A stretch of 64,000 bases of DNA from Flavobacterium hydatis. Lineage in GTDB: Bacteria; Bacteroidota; Bacteroidia; Flavobacteriales; Flavobacteriaceae. The stretch is from contig NZ_JPRM01000021.1 in NCBI RefSeq assembly GCF_000737695.1, positions 42,152 through 106,151 of the forward strand, given 5' to 3'. The stretch's first letter is position 1. Every line of letters starts with the position of its first letter. Positions 57,293-64,000 of this stretch are shown here, piece by piece. The position numbers and the translations under genes were made by a program. The notes under the pieces are model-generated. The model was not told the DNA's origin, made no database searches, and was given only the letters and a program-made list of their open reading frames with translations.

Positions 57293-58521
57293 TGCCAAAA
57301 CAAATGAAACTAGGAATCGTACAAATTAGATACTTATATAGGTCATTTGTTTTTATACTTCTTTGTCTTATTATAAGTAGTTGTACAGAGCAGTATGCAT
57401 TTAAAACTAGTACATTCGAAAATATACTTGTTATTCAGGCAAACATTACGAATGAATTCAAAAAACAAGAAATAAAAATTTCCAGATCTTATCGTTTTGA
57501 AGAAAATGAACCAACTAACGAAGAAGGTGCTAATGTTTATGTAACCGATAGTGACAATAATAACTATCAATTTGGATTTGAAAAAATATCAGGTTTATAT
57601 GTTTCAAATAGTGAATTTCAAGCTGTTCTGGGAAAAACATATCAATTAAACGTTATCACAAAAGAAGGAAAATCATATTCTTCAAATGTTCAATCTTTAA
57701 CACCTGCTAGTGAAATTCAGGTAGAACCGAAGATTGCTACTATTGATGGACAAAAAGGGGTGCAAATAGTTGTGAGTAGTTATGACCCAGATGCCAAATC
57801 AAAGTTTTACAGATATGAATATGACGAAACATATAAGGTAATTGCCCCAAGTTGGACATCTGAAAAACTTATTGTAGCTCCATTTACAACAAATGGGCAT
57901 CCAGATTTTTTGGTTGTTCCTAGAACAGAAGAGACCAGAATTTGTTACACTACAAAAAAATCTGATGATTTATTTTTGTTGAATACATTAGGTTTAAGTG
58001 AAGATCGTATTGATTATCCGATACGTTTTATAGATATTAAAAGTCCGATTCTTAATGAACGATATAGTATTATAGTTCGTCAATATATTCAGAACTTAGA
58101 ATCTTATACCTACTATGAAACATTAAAAAGCCTGTCAACTTCCAAAAGTCTCTTCTCGCAAGTTCAGCCTGGATTTAACTACGGTAATTTAAAATCAAAT
58201 GATGATTCTAGTGAAAAAATAATTGGCTTTTTTGAAGTATCATCAATTTCATCAAAAAGAATTTTTTTTAACTTTAGAGATATCTTTATAGATGATCCAT
58301 ATCCTCCATATTATTTCGAGTGTTATATTACTCCATACAGTAACTGCTGGACCGAAAGAGGATGTGGAGGAAACAAAATACTATCTCTAATTACCGGATC
58401 TGGAACTGAGCAAGTATATTATGGAGCTGATGCTAAAGGAAACTTTTATTTTGTGACCGCGCCTTGTGGCGACTGTACCAAAATTTCATCTAACATTAGG
58501 CCTTTATTTTGGAGAGACTAA
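57292..58521 (+). CDS. DUF4249 lipoprotein, copy 1
   Basis: 409 residues. Lipoprotein signal ending FILLCLIISSC (Cys31). DUF4249 features: LVIQANITNEFKKQEIKISR, GANVYVTDSDNNNY, GLYVSNSEFQAVLGKTYQLN, SYDPDAKSKFYRYEYDETYK, and a conserved Cys set near the C-terminus (NCWTERGCGG, CGDCTKISSN). Partner lipoprotein of TonB receptors, probably on the outer-membrane surface; ligand unknown. The start overlaps the receptor stop. A second copy follows. Confidence 0.9.
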   Translation: MPKQMKLGIVQIRYLYRSFVFILLCLIISSCTEQYAFKTSTFENILVIQANITNEFKKQEIKISRSYRFEENEPTNEEGANVYVTDSDNNNYQFGFEKISGLYVSNSEFQAVLGKTYQLNVITKEGKSYSSNVQSLTPASEIQVEPKIATIDGQKGVQIVVSSYDPDAKSKFYRYEYDETYKVIAPSWTSEKLIVAPFTTNGHPDFLVVPRTEETRICYTTKKSDDLFLLNTLGLSEDRIDYPIRFIDIKSPILNERYSIIVRQYIQNLESYTYYETLKSLSTSKSLFSQVQPGFNYGNLKSNDDSSEKIIGFFEVSSISSKRIFFNFRDIFIDDPYPPYYFECYITPYSNCWTERGCGGNKILSLITGSGTEQVYYGADAKGNFYFVTAPCGDCTKISSNIRPLFWRD

Positions 58522-58623
58522 ATAATAAACATTCTAAAACTGATAAAAAACTATAGGCTGCTATTACATTAAAACAAAAATTAGATTAAAACACATAGTA
58601 ATAAATTTCAACAATCAAAGCAA

Positions 58624-59838
58624 ATGGAATTAAGAACCCAACATATCAGATGCTTATATAAAACATTGTTTTTTATACTTCTCTGCTTTACAATAAGTAG
58701 TTGCACAGAACAATATGCATTTAAAACCAGTACATACGAAAATATACTTGTTGTTCAGGCAAACATTACAAATGAATACAAAAAACAAGAAATAAAAATT
58801 TCCAGATCTTATCGTTTCGAAGAGAGTGGTCCTACTATAGAAGAAGGAGCTACTGTTTATGTAACCGATAATGACAACAATACCTATTCATTTAGTCTAG
58901 AAAAAATATCAGGATTATATGTCTCAAATAATGAATTTCAGGCAATTCCAGGAAAAACATATCAATTAAACATTACTACAAAAGAGGGGAAATCATACTC
59001 TTCTTCTGTTCAATCTTTAACTCCTGTTAGTGAAATTCAGGTAGAGCCAAAAATTGAAACTATCAAGGGAGAAAAAGGAGTACAAATTGTCGTGAGTAGT
59101 TATGACCCAGATGCCAAATCAAAATTCTACAGATACGAATATGATGAAACATATAAAATCATAGCACCCGATTGGAAACCTGAAAAACTCATACTAGCGC
59201 CATTTACTACCAATGGATATCCAGATTTCTTAGTTGTACCCAGAGAAGGAGAATCCCGAATTTGTTACACCACAAAAAAATCTGATAATTTAATTTTAAT
59301 GAATACTGTAGGTTTAAGCGAAGACCGTATTAATTTACCAATACGTTTTATAGATATTAAAAACCCTATTCTTAATGAACGTTACAGTATTATAGTACGC
59401 CAATATGTTCAGAACTTAGAATCCTATACTTATTACAAAACCTTAAAAAGCTTATCTACTTCCGAAAGCATCTTTTCGCAAGTTCAACCTGGATTTAACT
59501 ATGGTAATTTAAAATCAAATGACGATCCTAGTGAAAAAATAATTGGCTTTTTTGAAGTATCATCAATTTCGTCGAAAAGAATCTTTTTTAATTTTAGAGA
59601 TATTTTTATAGATGATCCATACCCTCCATATTATACCAAATGTGAAACTGTTATATATACAAACTGCTGGAAAGAGAGAGGATGTGGAGGAAATAAAATA
59701 CTTTCGATAGTTAATGGACCCGGAATGGAAGTTTTATATTATGGAACCGATAAAGATATGTTTGTATTTATTACCTCAGGTTGTACAGATTGCACTAAAA
59801 TTTCATCTAACATTAAACCTTTATTTTGGATAGACTAA
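58624..59838 (+). CDS. DUF4249 lipoprotein, copy 2 (tandem duplicate)
   Basis: 404 residues, lipobox Cys27 (FILLCFTISSC). By eye about four of five residues match copy 1, with long identical runs in the first and last thirds; the divergent stretch is near residues 340-395 just before the C-terminal Cys motif. Separated from copy 1 by 102 nt without a clear promoter or terminator. Both copies look intact, so function may have diversified in ligand-facing loops. Confidence 0.9.
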   Translation: MELRTQHIRCLYKTLFFILLCFTISSCTEQYAFKTSTYENILVVQANITNEYKKQEIKISRSYRFEESGPTIEEGATVYVTDNDNNTYSFSLEKISGLYVSNNEFQAIPGKTYQLNITTKEGKSYSSSVQSLTPVSEIQVEPKIETIKGEKGVQIVVSSYDPDAKSKFYRYEYDETYKIIAPDWKPEKLILAPFTTNGYPDFLVVPREGESRICYTTKKSDNLILMNTVGLSEDRINLPIRFIDIKNPILNERYSIIVRQYVQNLESYTYYKTLKSLSTSESIFSQVQPGFNYGNLKSNDDPSEKIIGFFEVSSISSKRIFFNFRDIFIDDPYPPYYTKCETVIYTNCWKERGCGGNKILSIVNGPGMEVLYYGTDKDMFVFITSGCTDCTKISSNIKPLFWID

Positions 59839-61601
59839 AAAAATCAATAAGTATAGTGATGCTAATAGCAATTAGCACATTAGCTACAGCGCAAAATAGT
59901 TCATTAAATAAAAATGAAACTATAAGTAAATCTACTAGCGAAAATATCTTCATTCATTCAAACACCTCCACATTAATTGTTGGAGAGACTTTGCATTGCA
60001 AATTATACTGCCTAAACTCTTCAGACAATAGCTTGAGTAACATGAGTAAAATTGCCCATGTAGAACTTGTTAATAATGAAAACCAAATCGTTTTTATAAA
60101 TAAAATCTATTTAGAGAACGGAAAAGGTCAAGGTGATTTTTTTATACCAACAACTATTAGCACGGGTAACTACAAACTTATTGCTTATACAAATTGGATG
60201 TTAAACAAAAAAGATTCTAAAGTTTCAGAAATTGATCTTGTAATAATAAATCCTTATTTAACGAGTACAAAAAGCAATTCAAACACAGCTTCCAACTCTC
60301 AAAAAAAGGAAACAAAAACCTCAGAAACTAAATCAGATTTAGTTCATGTTCCTAGTAAAGATCAAAATTTTACAATAGAATTAAATAAGATAAGCGCAAT
60401 AAAAAGAGAACAACTTTTACTTAAAATTAAATCATTAAACGCTATTAGTAGTAAAGGAAGTTATTCTCTTTCTATAAAAAAAATTGACAACTTACCTTCA
60501 AAAAAATCATTAAGTTCTTATGAATTTGTAAAGTATAATTCAGATAATAAATGGGTAAATACAATAAATGATTCAATCATATTTATACCAGAACTTAGAG
60601 GAGAAATAATATCTGGTACAATTACAAACAGTAAAGATCCGAAACAAATAAATGATAAAAGTGTAGCATTATCTATACCTGGAACTGATTTTGGCTTTAA
60701 AATAGTTAAGACAAATCAAAACGGTAAGTTCAATTTTGTTTTAGACAAAAACCCAAACTATACTAATGCTGTAGCTCAGGTAATAGGAGAAGACAAAAAT
60801 GACTACAAGATAGAAATTGATAAAAACAAACCATACAATTTATCCGAATTAAAATTCACAGAAGAACTAAATCTTACTTCCGATTATAAAAATAGTATAG
60901 AAGAAAGATCAGTTGCAAACCAAATAGAAAACGCCTATTACTCAATTAAAAAGGATAGTGTAGAAAACAATAGTAAAGCTGTTCCATTTTTTAATTCTTT
61001 ACAGAAAGAGTATGTCCTTGGAGACTACACAAGCTTCCCAAGTTTAAAAGAGACAATAACCGAAGTAATAAAAGAAGTATATTATCGCGAAGAAGATAAA
61101 AAATATAGCCTTAATGTAAGAGATATAAACTATGATTTAAAATATTTTTCTGAGCCAGCATTAGTATTAGTCGACGGATTATTAATTCAGAATGTTAATG
61201 AATTATTTGATTACAAAACCGATAATATATATAAAGTCAGCGTTGTTCCGGGAGTTTATTTCTATGGTCCAAAGGCATTTAATGGTATCATTAGTTTTAC
61301 TACAAAAAACAATGACTACGTTAGTAAAGAAACAGGAAGTTATATCTTGAAATCAGAAATTCAAAGACCTTTAAATAAAACAGTCTATTTCAAACAAGAT
61401 TATACAGATGGAAATAAATACGACAGAATTCCTGATTATAGATACCAATTACTTTGGCAGCCAGAAGTAACTCTGGAAAATAAAGAGAACACAATTTCTT
61501 TTTTTACTTCTGATGTTTCTGGAGAATTTGAAATCAGTTTAGAAGGATTTACACAAGAGGGAATCCCAGTATCTTTGAGAGAAACTTTTGAAGTAAAATA
61601 A
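59826..61601 (+). CDS. MG2-like secreted protein with plug-like C-terminal region
   Basis: 591 residues. Started at a TTG (59826) that overlaps the preceding stop by 13 nt; it gives a proper signal peptide MDRLKKSISIVMLIAISTLA. The next Met would leave no positively charged n-region. Residues about 40-125 resemble an alpha-2-macroglobulin MG2 domain (LIVGETLHCKLYCLNSSDNS, GDFFIPTTISTGNYKLIAYT). A later region (about 440-495, PALVLVDGLLIQNVNELFDY, YGPKAFNGIISFTTK) looks like a TonB plug fragment. Translationally coupled to DUF4249 copy 2 and probably part of the same surface complex. Confidence 0.8.
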   Translation: MDRLKKSISIVMLIAISTLATAQNSSLNKNETISKSTSENIFIHSNTSTLIVGETLHCKLYCLNSSDNSLSNMSKIAHVELVNNENQIVFINKIYLENGKGQGDFFIPTTISTGNYKLIAYTNWMLNKKDSKVSEIDLVIINPYLTSTKSNSNTASNSQKKETKTSETKSDLVHVPSKDQNFTIELNKISAIKREQLLLKIKSLNAISSKGSYSLSIKKIDNLPSKKSLSSYEFVKYNSDNKWVNTINDSIIFIPELRGEIISGTITNSKDPKQINDKSVALSIPGTDFGFKIVKTNQNGKFNFVLDKNPNYTNAVAQVIGEDKNDYKIEIDKNKPYNLSELKFTEELNLTSDYKNSIEERSVANQIENAYYSIKKDSVENNSKAVPFFNSLQKEYVLGDYTSFPSLKETITEVIKEVYYREEDKKYSLNVRDINYDLKYFSEPALVLVDGLLIQNVNELFDYKTDNIYKVSVVPGVYFYGPKAFNGIISFTTKNNDYVSKETGSYILKSEIQRPLNKTVYFKQDYTDGNKYDRIPDYRYQLLWQPEVTLENKENTISFFTSDVSGEFEISLEGFTQEGIPVSLRETFEVK

Positions 61602-61668
61602 ATATTTTTATTTTTTTTGTAACTTTTTTGCAACTTCATACGTATAACCATTTGTACACTTAAAAATT

Positions 61669-61674
61669 GAGGAG
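61669..61674 (+). promoter_or_regulatory. rpoD: Shine-Dalgarno site GAGGAG of rpoD
   Basis: Eight nt before the ATG. Almost no other gene in this window has such a site, as usual in Bacteroidota. Confidence 0.65.
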
Positions 61675-61682
61675 ACAAAAAC

Positions 61683-62546
61683 ATGAGACAACTTAAAATC
61701 ACCAAGCAGGTAACCAATCGTGAGACTGCTTCATTAGACAAATATTTACAAGAAATTGGAAAAGTTGACCTAATTACCGCTGACGAAGAAGTAGAGTTAG
61801 CACAAAAAATAAAAGCTGGTGATCAAAGAGCATTAGAAAAATTAACAAAAGCCAACTTACGTTTTGTGGTTTCGGTGGCAAAACAATATCAAAATCAAGG
61901 GTTAACACTTCCCGATTTAATAAACGAAGGAAATTTAGGTTTGATTAAAGCGGCACAACGTTTTGATGAAACACGTGGTTTCAAATTTATATCATACGCA
62001 GTTTGGTGGATTCGTCAATCGATTCTTCAAGCATTAGCAGAACAATCACGTATCGTTCGTTTACCTTTAAATAAAATTGGTTCTATCAATAAAATCAACA
62101 AGATGTATGCGTTATTAGAGCAATCTAATGAGCGTCCGCCATCTGCAGAAGAAATTGCTAAGGAACTAGACATGACAGTAAATGACGTAAAAGAGTCTAT
62201 GAAAAACTCTGGTCGTCACCTATCAATGGATGCACCTCTTGTAGAAGGAGAAGATTCAAACCTTTACGATGTATTACGTTCAGGAGAATCTCCAAACCCA
62301 GACAGAGAATTAATTCACGAATCATTACGTACAGAAATCGAGCGTTCATTAGAAACATTAACTCCAAGAGAGGCAGATGTAGTTCGTTTATACTTTGGTT
62401 TAGGAGACCAACACCCAATGACTCTAGAAGAAATTGGAGAAACTTTCGACTTAACTCGTGAGCGTGTACGTCAGATTAAAGAAAAAGCAATCCGTAGATT
62501 AAAACATACTTCAAGAAGTAAAATTCTTAAAACTTATTTAGGCTAA
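61683..62546 (+). CDS. rpoD: Primary RNA polymerase sigma factor RpoD/SigA
   Basis: 287 residues, the short form typical of Bacteroidota (no long region 1.1 or non-conserved insert). Region 1.2: [20 protein letters not shown]. Region 2: [56 protein letters not shown]. Region 3: [13 protein letters not shown]. Region 4: [16 protein letters not shown] and the [23 protein letters not shown]. It directs transcription from the TTG/TAnnTTTG promoters seen through the window. Confidence 0.97.
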   Translation: MRQLKITKQVTNRETASLDKYLQEIGKVDLITADEEVELAQKIKAGDQRALEKLTKANLRFVVSVAKQYQNQGLTLPDLINEGNLGLIKAAQRFDETRGFKFISYAVWWIRQSILQALAEQSRIVRLPLNKIGSINKINKMYALLEQSNERPPSAEEIAKELDMTVNDVKESMKNSGRHLSMDAPLVEGEDSNLYDVLRSGESPNPDRELIHESLRTEIERSLETLTPREADVVRLYFGLGDQHPMTLEEIGETFDLTRERVRQIKEKAIRRLKHTSRSKILKTYLG

Positions 62547-62550
62547 TATT

Positions 62551-62605
62551 AGTCTTAAAGTTAGAAAGTTCATAAAGTTCAAAAGTCTCTTTAGACTTTA
62601 AGACT
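62551..62605. repeat. Inverted repeat directly after the rpoD stop
   Basis: AGTCTTAAAGT (62551-62561) and ACTTTAAGACT (62595-62605) are perfect reverse complements. Between them are short AAAGTTNN-type units. Starts 5 nt after the stop codon. Confidence 0.7.
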
Positions 62606-62662
62606 TTCTACTAAACAGCAAACAACAGTTTGATTGACTGTTCGTTTTTTGATTGATGATTG

Positions 62663-62696
62663 AAACTCCGGCTGATTACCGGAGTTTTATTTTTTT
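62663..62696 (+). terminator. Terminator of rpoD
   Basis: AAACTCCGG / CCGGAGTTT with a 7-nt loop, followed by TATTTTTTT. Confidence 0.9.
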
Positions 62697-62748
62697 ATAC
62701 CCTCAATCATTTTTGTTATTTATATTGAGATTTAACCTATTGTTATTT

Positions 62749-63107
62749 AACCGCAAAGGACGCGAAGAACTTATAAATAAGATAACAAAACGCAAAGAAC
62801 GCAAAGCTTTGTGAACTTTACGTAAACCCTTGTGCCCTTTGCAGTTCATTTTTCAGCCACAGATTAAAGGATTAAAAAGATTAAAAAAAAATTACCCATA
62901 ACACTAGTTGAGCAAACTGACGAAGTAATTGTACTAATTTAAATTTTTAAAAATCTGTTTTTATCTGCGTTTTCGCGATAGCGAATCAGTTTTATCCGCG
63001 TTCCTTTTTCTTCCCTTGACTTAATCTTTTGCGAGCTTTGCGTAAACCCTTGCGCCCTTTACGGTTAATTTTTTAGCCACCGATTAAAAGGATTAAATAG
63101 ATTAAAA
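62749..63107. repeat. Composite repeat block in the rpoD-rpe spacer
   Basis: Two direct copies of an about 80-bp sequence lie at 62808-62886 and 63028-63107 (roughly 86% identical by eye, 220-bp period). Each begins TTTGNGA, holds the common ACCCTTGNGCCCTTT and GGATTAAA, and ends with an A-rich run. AACCGCAAAGGACGCGAAG (62749-62767) is an imperfect inverted partner (about 15 of 19) of 63048-63066. A small hairpin TTCGC-GATA-GCGAA lies at 62972-62985. No gene inside; the 626-bp gap 62547-63172 otherwise contains the rpoD terminator and rpe promoter. Confidence 0.7.
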
Positions 63108-63111
63108 GCTT

Positions 63112-63143
63112 TTGCAAACTTTGCCGTTAAAAAATTACCTTTG
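63112..63143 (+). promoter_or_regulatory. rpe: rpe promoter (TTG-N21-TACCTTTG)
   Basis: TTG at 63112-63114, TACCTTTG at 63136-63143; leader about 23 nt. The -33 box sits just past the end of the repeat block. Confidence 0.75.
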
Positions 63144-63172
63144 CAAAAAATAACACAACACACAACTACACA

Positions 63173-63835
63173 ATGAAAAATACACTTATTGCACCGTCCG
63201 TTCTTGCTGCCGATTTTGCAAACTTACAACGTGACATCGAGATGATTAACAACAGTCAGGCCGATTGGTTTCATATTGATATTATGGATGGCGTTTTTGT
63301 TCCAAACATTTCTTTTGGGATGCCAGTTTTAGAAGCAATTAACAGACATGCAAAAAAAACTATCGATGTTCACTTAATGATAGTTGATCCAGATAGATAC
63401 ATTAAAACTTTTGCCGACTTAGGCGCTAACATATTAAGTGTACATTATGAAGCTTGTACACATCTTCATAGAACCTTACAGGCTATTAAAGCAGAAGGAA
63501 TGAAAGCTGGAGTAGCAATTAACCCACATACAAATATCGATTTACTAGAAGATGTAATAAACGACATCGATTTGGTTTGTATCATGAGTGTAAATCCTGG
63601 TTTTGGCGGACAATCGTTTATCGAGAATACATACGCAAAAGTGAAGAAGTTAAAAGATTTAATTACAAGAAAAAACGCATCTACAATTATAGAAATTGAT
63701 GGTGGTGTAACCAATAAAAATGCAAAACAATTAGTTGAAGCTGGAGCAGATGTTCTAGTAGCAGGAAGTTTCGTTTTTAAAGCCGAAAACCCTACAGCAA
63801 CAATCGCCGATTTAAAAGCATTAACTTCTTTTTAA
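63173..63835 (+). CDS. rpe: Ribulose-phosphate 3-epimerase
   Basis: 220 residues. TIM barrel with LIAPSVLAADFANLQRDIEM, DWFHIDIMDGVFVPNISFG, the metal/acid residues in DVHLMIVDPDRY and VHYEA, IMSVNPGFGGQSF, and the phosphate-binding IEIDGGVTNKNA and DVLVAGSFVF. Interconverts ribulose 5-phosphate and xylulose 5-phosphate in the pentose phosphate pathway. Monocistronic: own promoter and terminator. Confidence 0.97.
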   Translation: MKNTLIAPSVLAADFANLQRDIEMINNSQADWFHIDIMDGVFVPNISFGMPVLEAINRHAKKTIDVHLMIVDPDRYIKTFADLGANILSVHYEACTHLHRTLQAIKAEGMKAGVAINPHTNIDLLEDVINDIDLVCIMSVNPGFGGQSFIENTYAKVKKLKDLITRKNASTIIEIDGGVTNKNAKQLVEAGADVLVAGSFVFKAENPTATIADLKALTSF

Positions 63836-63857
63836 TTTTCCAGAAGCAAATAAAATA

Positions 63858-63890
63858 CAAAAGCCGAAGATAATCTCTTCGGCTTTTTTA
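63858..63890 (+). terminator. Terminator of rpe
   Basis: AAAGCCGAAGA / TCTTCGGCTTT, 5-nt loop, TTTTT. The last 110 nt of the window show no further gene. Confidence 0.92.
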
Positions 63891-64000
63891 TATCATTCCA
63901 AAACTTGAAACATTTTACAATTTAGTTTAATAGTTTGGTGTATTATTTAACACATAGAAACATAGATTTCATATATGAAAAAGAATACAAAAATAAATAT

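Overview
The window looks like chromosome of a Flavobacterium-type member of the Bacteroidota (Flavobacteriaceae). It is AT-rich and carries the gldK-gldL-gldM-gldN gliding/type IX secretion (T9SS) operon, a T9SS C-terminal sorting domain, TonB/SusC-style receptors, DUF4249 lipoproteins, exosortase XrtF, the short Bacteroidota RpoD, and many copies of the Bacteroidota -7 promoter motif TAnnTTTG. Shine-Dalgarno sites are almost absent. No tRNA, rRNA, CRISPR, prophage or classical insertion sequence was seen. Most of the window is ordinary core chromosome.

Layout. 1-4.8 kb: 3' part of a giant T9SS-secreted adhesin-like protein. 5-11.2 kb: DUF1761 membrane protein, acetyltransferase, two unknown secreted proteins, and a divergent lipid kinase / APP1 phosphatase pair. 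11.5-15.5 kb: ABC-F ATPase, DUF983 protein, FAD oxidoreductase. 15.6-24.2 kb (minus strand): topA, a degenerate arginase-fold protein, then gldKLMN. 24.4-30 kb: DeoR-type repressor divergent from glpD-glpK-glpF and an outer-membrane protein, with a 10-bp-phased direct-repeat operator between them. 30-37.2 kb: beta-propeller lipoprotein, then miaB, sigma-54 activator, lptE, TPR protein and secG. 37.3-39.7 kb: groES and groEL. 39.9-47 kb (minus): DedA, a metal-handling trio (HMA protein, TonB receptor, HYC_CC_PP protein), a beta-CASP hydrolase with an ATP-cone nuclease, and XrtF with its partner. 47-51.1 kb: GAF/fRMsr, TonB-C protein, rpsO, pnp. 51.2-61.6 kb: surface-repeat proteins, an HTH regulator, and an operon of STN-type TonB receptor, two tandem DUF4249 lipoproteins and an MG2-like protein. 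61.7-63.9 kb: rpoD and rpe, separated by a repeat-rich spacer.

The strongest unexplained signal is a pair of about 0.5-kb cassettes. Each has one small gene (a four-helix-bundle/S23-type protein or a GxxExxY PD-(D/E)XK-like protein) bounded by imperfect inverted repeats. One cassette separates groES from groEL, the other separates miaB from its downstream sigma-54 activator gene. In both, the left repeat begins 2-10 nt after the stop codon of the host gene and the cargo is co-directional with the operon. Similar but cargo-less repeats follow the APP1 and rpoD stop codons. This looks like a family of small, operon-tolerated mobile or formerly mobile units; that reading is inference.

Several apparent TTG starts coincide with the TTTG of a -7 promoter box, so the downstream start was preferred for topA, lptE, the HTH regulator and the 53.7-kb secreted protein.
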